64,000 nucleotides of DNA, from the NCBI RefSeq assembly GCF_016919445.1, contig NZ_CP070356.1, positions 6,079,502-6,143,501 on the forward strand, in the 5' to 3' direction. This DNA is from Pseudomonas sp. PDNC002. GTDB taxonomy: Bacteria > Pseudomonadota > Gammaproteobacteria > Pseudomonadales > Pseudomonadaceae. The notes under the pieces were generated by a model. That model worked only from the letters and a program-made list of their open reading frames with translations. It was not told the origin of the DNA and did not search any database. Both the position numbers and the translations under genes were made by a program. Of this stretch, positions 26,731 through 35,713 are shown piece after piece; position 1 is the first letter of the stretch, and every line of letters starts with the position of its first letter.

Positions 26731-27666
26731 ATGGACACACTGCAGACCATGCGTGCGTTCGCCTGTGTCGCGGAAACCGGCAGTTTCACCGCCGCCGCGC
26801 AACAGCTGAACACCACCACCGCCTACGTATCCCGGGCGGTCGCCAACCTGGAATCGCACCTGCGGACCCGCCTGCTCAACCGCACCACCCGGCGCATCGC
26901 ACTGACCGAAGCCGGCCAGCGCTACCTGCTGCGCTGCGAACAGATCCTCGCCTATGTCGAAGAGGCCGAAGCCGAGGCCAGCGACGCCCATGCCCGCCCC
27001 GCCGGCCGCCTGCGCGTGCACTCGATGACCGGCATCGGCCAGCACTACGTGATCCGCGCCATCGCCAACTATCGCCAGTTGCACCCGGACGTGACCTTCG
27101 AGCTGACCATGGCCAACCGCGTGCCCGATCTGCTCGACGAAGGCTTCGACGTGGCCATCGTGGTCGCCTCGGAGTTGCCCGATTCGGGCCTGGTGTCCCA
27201 GCGCATCGGCGAGACCTACAGCATCCTCTGCGCCTCGCCCGATTACCTGGCCCGGCGCGGCACACCGAAAACCCCCACCGAACTGATGGAGCACGACTGC
27301 CTGCGCCTGATCAGCCCGGTGCTGCCGCTGGACAAGTGGCTGTTCGACGGCCCCAACGGCCAGGAGATGATCACCCTCGGCCCTTCGCCGTTCCAGGTAA
27401 ACGTCGGCGACGCCATGACCGAAGCCATCGGCTCGGGCATGGGTATCAGCGCCCTGCCCGTCTACTCGGCCATCGATGGCCTGCGCGACGGCTCGCTGGT
27501 GCGCGTGCTGCCGCACTACAAGCTGCAGATTCTCAATGTCTATGCCCTGTACCCCTCGCGGCAGTACCTGGATGCGAAGATCAAGACGTGGGTCGCGTAC
27601 CTGCGCGAAAACCTCCCCGGCGTGCTCCAGGCCGATGGCGCCGGCCTGGCCGATATGGGACGCTGA
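26731..27666 (+). CDS. LysR-type regulator divergent from the efflux operon
   Basis: A 311-residue LTTR. The winged HTH is at about 1-60 (FACVAETGSFTAAAQQL, then VSRAVANLE), and the effector domain is at about 90-300. ATG 26731 starts the standard LTTR N-terminus; the frame is open for 30 codons upstream without a ribosome site. Divergent placement suggests it controls the pump, as AaeR does for aaeXAB, with an aromatic-acid-like ligand as a possibility. Confidence 0.9.
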   Translation: MDTLQTMRAFACVAETGSFTAAAQQLNTTTAYVSRAVANLESHLRTRLLNRTTRRIALTEAGQRYLLRCEQILAYVEEAEAEASDAHARPAGRLRVHSMTGIGQHYVIRAIANYRQLHPDVTFELTMANRVPDLLDEGFDVAIVVASELPDSGLVSQRIGETYSILCASPDYLARRGTPKTPTELMEHDCLRLISPVLPLDKWLFDGPNGQEMITLGPSPFQVNVGDAMTEAIGSGMGISALPVYSAIDGLRDGSLVRVLPHYKLQILNVYALYPSRQYLDAKIKTWVAYLRENLPGVLQADGAGLADMGR

Positions 27667-27685
27667 TCGCCCTTTTTCGCCGTGT

Positions 27686-27744
27686 TTCGCGGGCAAGCTC
27701 ACTGTGTAACTCCCTACCCCGGTGTCAGTGAGCTTGCCCGCGAA
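27686..27744. repeat. Perfect 19-base REP inverted pair
   Basis: TTCGCGGGCAAGCTCACTG at 27686-27704 and its exact reverse complement at 27726-27744 are separated by 21 bases. It lies 20 bases after the lysR stop, where it could act as a transcript-end hairpin. Confidence 0.9.
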
Positions 27745-27792
27745 CCCATCTTTCTCGCCCCTCCGAAGTTTCCTGCGCCTGTTCCTCCGCCT

Positions 27793-27869
27793 GTGGGAGC
27801 GAGCTTGCTCGCGAACAGATTCCCCGGTGGCTCCGGCAGTACGCGGTTCGCGAGCAAGCTCGCTCCTAC
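27793..27869. repeat. REP pair, GTGGGAGCGAGC family
   Basis: GTGGGAGCGAGCTTGCTCGC at 27793 faces TTCGCGAGCAAGCTCGCTCC at 27847-27869. It is the same family as 15822-15986 and 39132-39196. Confidence 0.88.
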
Positions 27870-27975
27870 GAAGAGCCACGTTCGATAATCGCCCGCCGCG
27901 CACGCAAGCCTTGCGCCGCTCTGGTCCGGCGATGGTAGGGTTAACCCCCTTCATCCCCTCAGCCGTCCGAGCGCC

Positions 27976-28950
27976 ATGAAAAAGAACGTCTTCGTCTTCA
28001 GCCGCCTTGCCCCGGAACACCTCGACCGCCTGCGCAGCCAGTTCAATGTCACCGTGCTCGATCCCAAGCAGGGCGACGTCGACGCGCAGCTTGCCGCGGC
28101 CCTGCCGGAAACCCACGGCATGATCGGCGTGGGTCGTCCGCTGGGCGAGAAGCAACTGGCCCAGGCCACGCAGCTGGAAGTCATCTCCAGCGTCTCGGTG
28201 GGCTACGACAACTACGACCTGAACTACCTGAACCAGCGCGGCATCCCGCTGACCAACACGCCGGACGTGCTCACCGAAACCACCGCCGACCTCGGCTTCG
28301 CCCTGATCATGGCCGCCGCCCGGCGCACCGCCGAACTGGACGCCTGGACCAAGGCCGGCCAGTGGAAGCGCACCGTGGACGCCCAGCACTTCGGCGTCGA
28401 TGTGCACGGCAAGAAGCTCGGCATCCTCGGTCTGGGCCGCATCGGCGCGGCCATCGCCCGGCGCGGCCGTTTCGGCTTCAACATGGACATCCTCTACCAC
28501 GGCAACAGCCGCAAGCCGGAGCTGGAACAGGACCTGGGCGCGCGCTTCTGCGGCTTCGAGGAGTTGCTCGGTGAAGCGGACTTCGTCTGCGTGGTGGTGC
28601 CGCTGTCGGAGAAGACCCGCAAGCTGATCGGCAAGCGCGAGCTGGAGCTGATGAAGCCCACCGGCATCCTGGTGAATATCGCCCGTGGCCAGGTGATCGA
28701 CGAAGCCGCGCTGGTGGAGGCGTTGCAGGAGAAGCGCATCCTCGCCGCCGGCCTGGACGTCTACGAAAAGGAACCGCTGGCCGAATCGCCGCTGTTCGCC
28801 CTGCCCAACGCCGTGACCCTGCCGCACATCGGCTCCGCGACCCACGAAACCCGCCAGGCCATGGCCGAGTGCGCGCTGGACAACTTCGAAGCCGCCCTGC
28901 GTGGCGAACGACCGAAGAACCTGGTCAACCCGCAGACGTGGAAGGCCTGA
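27976..28950 (+). CDS. D-2-hydroxyacid dehydrogenase, GhrB / 2-ketogluconate reductase type
   Basis: NAD(P)H-dependent reductase of glyoxylate, hydroxypyruvate or 2-ketogluconate, 324 residues. The Rossmann motif GLGRIG is at about 154-159. The catalytic triad is R in NIARGQVID (about 237), E in DVYEKEPLA (about 266), and H in LPHIGSAT (about 285). It closely matches the GhrB/KguD group. No kgu cluster surrounds it, so a general glyoxylate/hydroxypyruvate role is as likely as ketogluconate use. Confidence 0.88.
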   Translation: MKKNVFVFSRLAPEHLDRLRSQFNVTVLDPKQGDVDAQLAAALPETHGMIGVGRPLGEKQLAQATQLEVISSVSVGYDNYDLNYLNQRGIPLTNTPDVLTETTADLGFALIMAAARRTAELDAWTKAGQWKRTVDAQHFGVDVHGKKLGILGLGRIGAAIARRGRFGFNMDILYHGNSRKPELEQDLGARFCGFEELLGEADFVCVVVPLSEKTRKLIGKRELELMKPTGILVNIARGQVIDEAALVEALQEKRILAAGLDVYEKEPLAESPLFALPNAVTLPHIGSATHETRQAMAECALDNFEAALRGERPKNLVNPQTWKA

Positions 28951-29007
28951 TCGCGAGACGCTTTCCGTACGACATTCGTTCTCCGACAAGTCTGTGCCTG
29001 AGCTTTC

Positions 29008-29140
29008 CCCCTCTCCCCCGCCCTCTCCCTGAAGGGAGAGGGAGCCGTTCGGCGTTGCCGGTCAGCTCAGTGTTTCGCTTGCTGCCTTACAGTCCCCTCT
29101 CCCTTCGGAGCGGGGCGCGCAGCCAGGGTTAGGGAGAGGG
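29008..29140. repeat. REPIN-like element, CCCTCTCCC family
   Basis: The left unit with CCCTCTCCCTGAAGGGAGAG hairpin and the right unit with the long GGAGCGGGGCGCGCAGCC variant stem enclose a spacer. That spacer (CCGTTCGGCGTTGCCGG, then TGTTTCGCTTGCTGCC) is the reverse complement of the spacer at 10144-10274. The two copies are the same element in opposite orientation. Confidence 0.88.
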
Positions 29141-29176
29141 CTGCCCTCAAACGCTGGAGTCTCCCACGAGCTCCGC

Positions 29177-30070
29177 TCACGCGCGCGCTGGCTGCAACAT
29201 CGGCTTGGGCTTGCGGAACACCAGTACGTTGCCGGCCATCACCAGCACCAGCCCGGCCAATGCCGGCAGGCTCCACTGATATCCCTCGGCGAAGGCCGAG
29301 ACGTTCAGCGCCACCACGGGGAACAGCACGGTGCAATAGGCCGCGCGTTCCGGCCCCATGCGCCCGACCAGTGTCAGGTAGGCGGTAAAGCCGATCACCG
29401 AGCCGGGAATCGCCAGGTACAGCAGCGACCAGACGTACTGCGGGCTGCTGTCGAAGGTCAGCGGCACACCTTGCACCAGGCAGATGCCCAGCAGGATCAG
29501 CGAGCCATAGAGCATGCCCCAGGCGTTGGTCGACAGCGGCCGCAACCCGGCCTTCTGCTGCAGGCTGGAAAGTAGATTGCCCGCCGAGAAACACAGCGTT
29601 CCCAGCAGCGCCAGGCCCAGGCCGTAGAAGGTTTCCGGCGTCGCCTGGTGCCCGGACAGCTCCGGCCAGAACAGCAGCGCCAGCCCCGCCAGGCCGAAGG
29701 CGCCGCCGCCGAGCACGTTGGGCGCAATGCGCTGGCCGAAGAAGATTCGCGCGTTCAGCGCATTCCACAGAGTCGCGGTGGAGAAGACCACGGCAACCAG
29801 CCCACTGGGGATCCACTGGCTGGCGGTGTAGAAACACAGGAAGTTCACGCAGAACAGGCACAGCCCCTGGGCGAAGCAGATCGCCTGGCCGCGTCGGCCC
29901 AGCGGCTGCAGGCGCCGCGACACCAGCAGCAGGGCGAATAGCACTAGCGCCGCCAGGCTGAAACGGTAGGCGATGGACAGGGGAATGGCGACCACGCCGA
30001 CCTGCAGCTTGATGGCGATCCAGGTGGTGCCCCAGATGAGCACCGTGAGCAGGTAGAGCGAGAGATTCAT
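29177..30070 (-). CDS. DMT superfamily (EamA) exporter
   Basis: A 297-residue inner-membrane protein with about ten hydrophobic helices and two EamA repeats (about 5-135 and 148-285). Features include the entry WGTTWIAIK, and PSGLVAVVFSTATLWNALNA at the end of repeat one. It is likely a metabolite or drug exporter with unknown substrate. It is divergent from an AraC regulator 136 bases away, which probably controls it. Confidence 0.88.
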   Translation of the reverse strand: MNLSLYLLTVLIWGTTWIAIKLQVGVVAIPLSIAYRFSLAALVLFALLLVSRRLQPLGRRGQAICFAQGLCLFCVNFLCFYTASQWIPSGLVAVVFSTATLWNALNARIFFGQRIAPNVLGGGAFGLAGLALLFWPELSGHQATPETFYGLGLALLGTLCFSAGNLLSSLQQKAGLRPLSTNAWGMLYGSLILLGICLVQGVPLTFDSSPQYVWSLLYLAIPGSVIGFTAYLTLVGRMGPERAAYCTVLFPVVALNVSAFAEGYQWSLPALAGLVLVMAGNVLVFRKPKPMLQPARA

Positions 30071-30206
30071 GGTGATCTCCGGATGATTGGAGAAACAGTC
30101 TCCCGCCGGGCTCCGGCGCCGGCTTGCAGATTCTTGCGCTTATTGCGACAACCGGGCTGGCAGCGCGCGTCCGCGCGGGTAGAGTGAAGGCAGCAGAGGA
30201 ACGCCC

Positions 30207-31082
30207 ATGTCATCCATTTTGCAGCTCGAAGTCTTCCAGTCGATGAACGCCTCGCCCAACGCCCGCCTGGAGCGTTGCGCGGAGCTGGGCGACGGGCTGT
30301 CCGCGGCGATCTGGAGCAACAGCCACGATGCCCGCGACTACCATGCGCCCAGCCACCACACGCTGTCCTGCTACCTCAACGATGGCACCGGCACCTTCCG
30401 CCGCGATGCACCGGGCAAGAAAGGCTCGCCCGACAAGTTATGCGTGATGCCGGCCGGCGCCGAGTCGGCGTGGATCGTCAACGGCAACATCCGCCTGGCC
30501 CACCTCTATATCGGCCAGGAACAGTTCGCCCTGGGCTGCATCCGCCTGCTCGACCGCGAGCCACGCGAACTGCAACTGCACGAGCGCACCTTCCTCGATG
30601 ATCCACAACAGGCCGCGCGCTTCCGCCAACTGGTGAAGCTGGACTGGCACGAGCCGGGCGAACGTATCCGCACCAGCACGCTGGCCCACGACCTGATCGA
30701 TCATCTGTTGCTCAACCAGGTCGGGATGCGCGAAGGGCTTCGATTGAAGGGCGGACTGGCCCCGGCGATGCGCCGGCGGATCGCCGACTACATCGAGCAG
30801 CGCCTCGACCAGCCGCTATCGCTGGGTGAGCTGGCGATGCAGACGGCACTGTCGGAATACCACTTCGCGCGGATGTTCCGCGAAAGCTTCGGCATGCCAC
30901 CGCATCAATATGTGTTGGCCCGCCGCGTGGCCCTGGCGCAACGCCTGTTGCGCGACACCCGCCAACCGCTCAGCCAGGTGGCCCTGGCCTGCGGCTTCTC
31001 CAGTGCCAGCCACTTCGCCAATCGCTTCCGTTCGGTGGTGGGCGGGACGCCGGGGGAGTATCGGGCGGCGTTCGAGCCGTAA
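30207..31082 (+). CDS. AraC/XylS-family transcriptional regulator
   Basis: A 291-residue regulator. The N-terminal cupin-like ligand domain is about residues 30-160, and the C-terminal double HTH is about 190-288 (LGELAMQTALSEYHFARMFRE and VALACGFSSASHFANRFR). AGAGGAA precedes ATG 30207. It is divergent from the DMT exporter; regulation of that gene is inferred from arrangement. Confidence 0.88.
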   Translation: MSSILQLEVFQSMNASPNARLERCAELGDGLSAAIWSNSHDARDYHAPSHHTLSCYLNDGTGTFRRDAPGKKGSPDKLCVMPAGAESAWIVNGNIRLAHLYIGQEQFALGCIRLLDREPRELQLHERTFLDDPQQAARFRQLVKLDWHEPGERIRTSTLAHDLIDHLLLNQVGMREGLRLKGGLAPAMRRRIADYIEQRLDQPLSLGELAMQTALSEYHFARMFRESFGMPPHQYVLARRVALAQRLLRDTRQPLSQVALACGFSSASHFANRFRSVVGGTPGEYRAAFEP

Positions 31083-31092
31083 GTATTCGGCA

Positions 31093-31416
31093 TCAGCCGA
31101 AAACGGCTACGACACCGCCGATCACCGGCATCGCCGCCGCCGTCGGCAACGTCCAGCGCGGCCTCCAGGCCAGCAGCAGGACCAGCATGGCACCCGCGAT
31201 CATTAACAGGCACGCCCAATAGACGATACCCAATTCAACGCCGATGACACGGATCGCATAGGCCAGCGCCAGAACCCCATCCACCAACGCCACGCCCCGT
31301 AGTAACCGCACGCGGGAATCAGAAGGCGCGCTGCCGAACAGATCGCGGTGATGACGGGAAAGGGAAAGACAGGCTGCCACCAGCGCCAGCAGGTTGAGTC
31401 CGAACACCAGCAGCAT
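31093..31416 (-). CDS. DUF3325-like small membrane protein
   Basis: A 107-residue protein with three hydrophobic segments (about 1-18, 41-60, 64-84) plus a C-terminal one. It resembles the DUF3325 proteins that follow PepSY-TM proteins in iron/siderophore operons. Its ATG overlaps the upstream stop by one base (TGATG), so it is the last gene of a three-gene unit. Confidence 0.75.
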   Translation of the reverse strand: MLLVFGLNLLALVAACLSLSRHHRDLFGSAPSDSRVRLLRGVALVDGVLALAYAIRVIGVELGIVYWACLLMIAGAMLVLLLAWRPRWTLPTAAAMPVIGGVVAVFG

Positions 31417-32939
31417 CAGGCGTACTCCTCGGCACGATTGCGCCGCACACGCGCAGGTTGAGCATGCTCCCGCCCCAGGCGCCAGGCCAGGAAGGCGCAG
31501 AAGGCGCCAATCAGCAGCAAGCCGAGGTCGATACCCGCCATCAGCCAGTCACCTTCGGCGAGCCGGGTGCTCAGCCGGCCGGGTTGTGGCCCGAACTGCC
31601 CCAGCACCGGCAACAGCATCGCCAGCGCGGCCAACACGCCGAACTGTTCGCGGGCCATGGCGCGGCTGCCACGACGCCACAGGGCGTGGATCAGCGCCAG
31701 CAGCCAGATCACCACGAAGGCGGTCGCCTCATAACGCGTGCGCAGGAGCATGTCGGGCGGCAGCAGGCGCGAGGTGGCCAGCAGCCCGAGCGAAGCGATC
31801 GGCAGGCCGCCACACACCGCGCCATTGAGGATGCGCACCAGCGGCACGCCACGGTGGCCGCGTGCCTCGCGCTTGCTCACCCAGACCTGCAGGCCGCCGA
31901 AGACCATCACGCAGCCGACGAGGCCGAGGACGAAATACATCACCCGCAGCAGGTCGTTGCCGAACTGCGCCATGTGCAGGCCGGTCAGCCAGCCGTAGGT
32001 GCGGTAGCCCGGCTTGTAGGGCTTCTGCACGTGCAGCAGCGCGCCGGTGCCGGAGTCGAAGGACACGGTGCGCTGGTCGTTGACCATGCCCTTGTCCACC
32101 GCCTTGCGAATCTGCACCATCGCTGCGGCATCGTTGGGATGCTCGATGTTGATCCAGCCGACCTGGCCGTCGTCGCCCCAGGCCTGGCGGGCCTTGAGGA
32201 TCATGTTGTCGATGGACTTCGGCGCCTTGGCCGGCTTGCCCAGTTCCTCGCGGTCGAAGGCACCCTGGACGTCATGGAAGAAATGCTCCATGTCGTTCTT
32301 GTAGGCCACCTTGATGCCGGCAGTCATATAGAAGGTGATGAAGATCGCCAGGCCCGTGTAGGCCATCAGCAGATGGAACGGCAGGCCGAGCACGCCGAGC
32401 ACGTTGTGCGCATCCAGCCAGGCGCGTTGCTTCGCCGCCTTGGGGCGCAGGGTGAAGAAATCCTTGAAGATGCGCCGGTGAACGATCACGCCGCTGACCA
32501 GCGCCACCAGCATGAACACGCCGGCCACGCCGACCACGTAGAGGCCGATCATGCCGCCGTGCAGTTCGTAGTGCAGCTCGAAGAAGAAGTTGCCGCCGAC
32601 GGTCTTGGGCAGCACCTCGCCGCTCTGCGCATCCACCAGGAACGACTGGAACTCGCTGAAGTCGGCTGGCTCCCAGCCGGCGGTCCAATACGGCATGCGC
32701 TCGCTGGGCGGATGCATCCAGTAACCGTGAGCCTTGGGCGCGCGCTCGACGATCAGATCGCGGACCTGGTCAGCGCTGACGTTCACCTGCTCCAGCTTGT
32801 GCAGTTGCGGCGTCATCCAGCGCGTGAGCTCCTTGTCGAACACCGCGACGGTGCCCGAGAACAGCACGACGAAGAGAATCCAGCTGACCAGCAGCCCGCT
32901 CCAGGTGTGCAGCCCGGACATGGATTGACGCAGGCTCAT
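31416..32939 (-). CDS. PepSY-associated TM protein (siderophore-operon type)
   Basis: A 507-residue inner-membrane protein. It has an N-terminal helix (about 12-33), a periplasmic PepSY-like region (about 40-150), then several helices with conserved His in pairs (LHYELHGG, LGLPFHLLMAYTG, LTGLHMAQFGNDLLR), and a C-terminal membrane cluster. This family commonly sits with TonB-dependent siderophore receptors and may reduce periplasmic ferric complexes. ATG 32939 overlaps the upstream gene stop by four bases (ATGA). The longer frame to 33023 runs through that neighbour and was rejected. Confidence 0.88.
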   Translation of the reverse strand: MSLRQSMSGLHTWSGLLVSWILFVVLFSGTVAVFDKELTRWMTPQLHKLEQVNVSADQVRDLIVERAPKAHGYWMHPPSERMPYWTAGWEPADFSEFQSFLVDAQSGEVLPKTVGGNFFFELHYELHGGMIGLYVVGVAGVFMLVALVSGVIVHRRIFKDFFTLRPKAAKQRAWLDAHNVLGVLGLPFHLLMAYTGLAIFITFYMTAGIKVAYKNDMEHFFHDVQGAFDREELGKPAKAPKSIDNMILKARQAWGDDGQVGWINIEHPNDAAAMVQIRKAVDKGMVNDQRTVSFDSGTGALLHVQKPYKPGYRTYGWLTGLHMAQFGNDLLRVMYFVLGLVGCVMVFGGLQVWVSKREARGHRGVPLVRILNGAVCGGLPIASLGLLATSRLLPPDMLLRTRYEATAFVVIWLLALIHALWRRGSRAMAREQFGVLAALAMLLPVLGQFGPQPGRLSTRLAEGDWLMAGIDLGLLLIGAFCAFLAWRLGREHAQPARVRRNRAEEYA

Positions 32940-33223
32940 GGGCGCCCCCCGAAACCGCCCGGCAGGAAGGCCGCGAGGCCCAGCACGACGCTCAGCGCCA
33001 CCGGCACGCAGACGGCGCGCCAAGGGCTGCGCGCAGCAAAGGCGTAGATGATCGCCGCCACCCAGACGATGAAGCAGGCCAGACTGGCGAAAGAAACGCG
33101 GTCGGGACGAGACAGCGGCAGATAGACACTGAGGAAGGCGGTGGCCGTGTAGGCCAGGGCGTAACCGCCCACGACGGCACTGAGGATGCGGGCAGTCACG
33201 CTGATGGCAGTTTGGGCGGTCAT
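32936..33223 (-). CDS. DUF3649-like small membrane protein
   Basis: A 95-residue protein with three hydrophobic helices (about 10-30, 40-60, 67-85) and start MTAQTAISVTARILSAVVGG. It is first gene of the DUF3649-PepSY-DUF3325 unit. The family is found in siderophore/iron operons; the function is unknown. ATG 33223 is preferred over an upstream start at 33298, which would add a basic, poorly conserved-looking leader. Confidence 0.75.
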   Translation of the reverse strand: MTAQTAISVTARILSAVVGGYALAYTATAFLSVYLPLSRPDRVSFASLACFIVWVAAIIYAFAARSPWRAVCVPVALSVVLGLAAFLPGGFGGRP

Positions 33224-33325
33224 GCGACGAGCCTTGGGAACGGCCGGCTCGGGAAGGGTGCGCACATGCTTGGAGATACCCTGGCGGAGCCCGCGCAAGG
33301 CGCGGGCGAACGAATGAAAGCCAGG

Positions 33326-33345
33326 ATTATATGATATTGCTTCTC
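33326..33345 (-). promoter_or_regulatory. Putative Fur box overlapping a -10 hexamer
   Basis: On the minus strand GAGAAGCAATATCATATAA agrees with the 19-base Fur consensus at about 11 positions by eye, and it overlaps a perfect TATAAT. It stands out as AT-rich in GC-rich DNA and lies about 100 bases upstream of the DUF3649-PepSY operon. Iron repression is inferred from this and from the gene families. Confidence 0.5.
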
Positions 33346-33357
33346 AATTGAAAGAAC

Positions 33358-33945
33358 TCACGCCCGTCCCCCGTCGCAGTCCGTCGCGGAAATTCGTTGC
33401 ACGGTATAACCACCGGATACGTCCATGGCGCGCAGCAAGGCCCCCATCGCCCGGTCGGCGTCGGTCAGCAGGCCATCGGGTGGTGTGTCTCGCAGGAGTC
33501 GCGACCGTCCTGCGGTCAGCTCCACGGCGGCAAGCACCTCGCCCTGTTCGAACAGGTATTCATAGATCAGCAGGTAGTCCGTGCCGGGCAGATCCTTGAA
33601 GTTGGCAACCCGCCGCAGCACGTTGACAGCACCGATCACCCAGTCGCAGCTCTCGGCGAACTCCAGCACCGCCAGCGTCCATGTCTGCGTCCGTTCATCG
33701 TAGTCATTGCGAGCGGGTGAACGCCGGTGGTCTCGCCAGCCGGTGATCCAGGCTTCGGCAGTGGTGCCCTGCCCCAGCTCGCAGAGTTCGTCCCAGGTGA
33801 GATCCGAGCGCCAGCGCGGATTACCGGTGAGCCAGCAGCGCAAATCGTCGAAAGATTCCGCCGATCCCGCTTCGCTGCGCAGGAACGCCTCCAGGCTGGC
33901 GCGGCTGATAGCGACCTTCAAGAACAATTGACATGGCTCCGCCAT
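33358..33945 (-). CDS. Hypothetical acidic cytoplasmic protein, 195 aa
   Basis: Not recognised. The protein is soluble, acidic and Trp-rich in its first half (WLTGNPRWRSDLTWDELCEL), with no signal peptide or membrane helix. It starts at ATG 33945 behind a perfect GGAGG site. The composition resembles immunity or stress-type hypotheticals, but no toxin gene is adjacent. It lies upstream of the PepSY operon on the same strand, with the Fur-like site between them, so it is probably separately transcribed. Confidence 0.65.
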   Translation of the reverse strand: MAEPCQLFLKVAISRASLEAFLRSEAGSAESFDDLRCWLTGNPRWRSDLTWDELCELGQGTTAEAWITGWRDHRRSPARNDYDERTQTWTLAVLEFAESCDWVIGAVNVLRRVANFKDLPGTDYLLIYEYLFEQGEVLAAVELTAGRSRLLRDTPPDGLLTDADRAMGALLRAMDVSGGYTVQRISATDCDGGRA

Positions 33946-34192
33946 AGCACTCCTCCATTCTTATTCGCAGAAGACAGCAGCCAGGGAAGACCCGCGTTTT
34001 GGCAGGCTGCTGAAACGATAATCCTAGAGGTTCGCGCAGCCGCCGATCAGCTCTCTTGGTTGGTCCGTGAAGTCATATTTTTCCGATCAGCTTGTACAAC
34101 CTTTCGATTTCCGAGAACGGACGCCCTGAGCGGCGCCACCGCGATCACCGTGCGTGAAGGGCGGCAACGCCCAGACACCAAGAGGAAAGGTT

Positions 34193-35590
34193 TCAGGCCA
34201 ACCGCGCCCGTTCCATGGCCCGCTCCAGCCCCTGGAATACCCGTGACGACAGGCACTGGGCGACATTGAAGCGCAGAAAGCCGGCGGCACTCTGGCTCAA
34301 GCTGAACACGTTGCCCGGCGCCAGCACCAGGTTGTCCGCCAGGGCCGCGCGGGATACTTCTGCCGCGTCCAGCCCATCCGGCAGGCTGGCCCAGATGAAC
34401 ACCCCGCCACGCGGCTCCAACCAGGGCTGGATATCCAGGGCGCCCAGGCGCAGCAGCGTTTCGCCCATGGCATCGGCCAGGCGCCCGCGCAGGCTGTCGA
34501 GGTGGCGGCGATAGCTGCCCTTGCGCAGCAGCTCGTGGAGCATCTCGGCACTGAACGGACTGTTGCCGAAACTGGTGGCCAGCTTCAGGTCCACCAGCCG
34601 CTCGCACCATTCGGGTTTGGTGGCGATATAGCCGCAGCGCACGGACGCCGACAGGGTCTTGGAGAAGCTGCCGACCTGGATCACCCGCTCCAGCCCGTCG
34701 AAGGCCGACAGGCGTGGCGCGCTCTCGTGCTCGAAGTCGCCGAAGATGTCGTCCTCGACGATCAGCAGATCGTGGGCCTCGGCCAACTTCAGCACACGAT
34801 GGGCGATCAGCGGCGAGAGCACCGCGCCAGTGGGATTGTGGAAAGCCGAGTTGGTCAGGTACAGGCGTGGCCGGTGCTGCTCCAGCAGGCTCGCCATGGC
34901 CGCCACGTCCGGCCCGTTCGGCGTATAGGGCACGCCGACGACCTGTACGCGATGGGCACGCAGCAATGCCTGGAAGTTGAAGTAGCCGGGATCGTCCACC
35001 AGCACACAATCGCCCGGTTCCAGCAGGAAGCGGCAGACCAGGTCGATGGCCTGGGTGCCGTTGTCGGTGAGCACCACCTGTTGCGCTCCCACGGGAACGC
35101 CGTAGTCGGCCAACCGGCGCGCCAGTTGCTCGCGAAGACCGGCATGCCCGTATGGGCGGCCGTATTCCAGCAGGCTCGATTGCGGCGCCCGGGCGATCTG
35201 TCTCAGCGCGCGGCGCAACTCCTCCTCCGGCAGCCAGGAGGGGGGCAGCCAGCCACAGCCGGGTTTGAGCGATGTATCGGCGGCTTCCAGCGACTGTCGG
35301 GAAATCCACAGCGGGTCGATGCTGCGGTCCAGCGCCGGGCCGACATCCGCCAGCGACAGCGGCGGCGCGTGGCCGCTGACATAGAAGCCGGAACCGCGAC
35401 GGGCGGCGATGACCCCGTCGGCGGCCAGACGGTCGTAGGCTTCCACGACGGTGGTCTTGGACACCTCCAGTTGCTCGGCGAGCTGGCGGATCGACGGCAG
35501 CCGCTCACCCGGCACCAGCGCCCGCGCGGCCAGTCGCTCGCGCACATGGTGCATCACCGAATCGACTCGCGTGCTCTTTGGCCTGCCCAT
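34193..35590 (-). CDS. MocR-type (GntR/aminotransferase) transcriptional regulator
   Basis: PLP-dependent regulator of 465 residues. The GntR winged HTH is at about 8-75 (LPSIRQLAEQLEVSKTTVVEAY, partly quoted), then a class I aminotransferase-like domain at about 110-465. The PLP Lys is K311 in SFSKTLSASVR, with NPTGAV near 252 and VEDDIFGDF near 279-287. ATG 35590 gives the usual MocR length. The frame runs on upstream antisense to the next gene and was trimmed. It is divergent from a DMT exporter, a common MocR arrangement. Confidence 0.92.
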   Translation of the reverse strand: MGRPKSTRVDSVMHHVRERLAARALVPGERLPSIRQLAEQLEVSKTTVVEAYDRLAADGVIAARRGSGFYVSGHAPPLSLADVGPALDRSIDPLWISRQSLEAADTSLKPGCGWLPPSWLPEEELRRALRQIARAPQSSLLEYGRPYGHAGLREQLARRLADYGVPVGAQQVVLTDNGTQAIDLVCRFLLEPGDCVLVDDPGYFNFQALLRAHRVQVVGVPYTPNGPDVAAMASLLEQHRPRLYLTNSAFHNPTGAVLSPLIAHRVLKLAEAHDLLIVEDDIFGDFEHESAPRLSAFDGLERVIQVGSFSKTLSASVRCGYIATKPEWCERLVDLKLATSFGNSPFSAEMLHELLRKGSYRRHLDSLRGRLADAMGETLLRLGALDIQPWLEPRGGVFIWASLPDGLDAAEVSRAALADNLVLAPGNVFSLSQSAAGFLRFNVAQCLSSRVFQGLERAMERARLA

Positions 35591-35713
35591 GCCGCCCTCG
35601 ACTGTACCGGGATAATTTACGGACAGTTTGATCAGATTGTACCTGTGTGTCACTGGCCGTCCGGCGGAGGCGCGCGCATCCTCGACGCTCGATTTCCTGC
35701 TGGAAGACCCACC
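35591..35713. promoter_or_regulatory. MocR/DMT divergent promoter region
   Basis: A short AT-richer region (about 35605-35645). It contains two direct TGTACC copies about 35 bases apart, (C)TGTACC near 35602 and (T)TGTACC near 35637. MocR proteins often bind direct repeats, so these are candidate operators, but the match is by eye and weak. Confidence 0.35.

Larger units (their letters stand above)
27667..27975. other. lysR-ghrB intergenic region with two REP pairs
   Basis: 309 bases containing two inverted REP pairs (27686-27744 and 27793-27869) and about 100 bases of promoter space before the reductase gene. No gene was seen. Confidence 0.8.

Noticed and set aside
31458-33047. A 529-codon plus-strand frame opposite the PepSY gene
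   Set aside because: His/Gln/Ala-rich mirror translation of a membrane protein gene, without ribosome site or domain.
33727-34269. Plus-strand 180-codon frame over the spacer between the hypothetical gene and MocR
   Set aside because: Mostly antisense to the 195-residue gene, which has a perfect GGAGG; no domain is visible.
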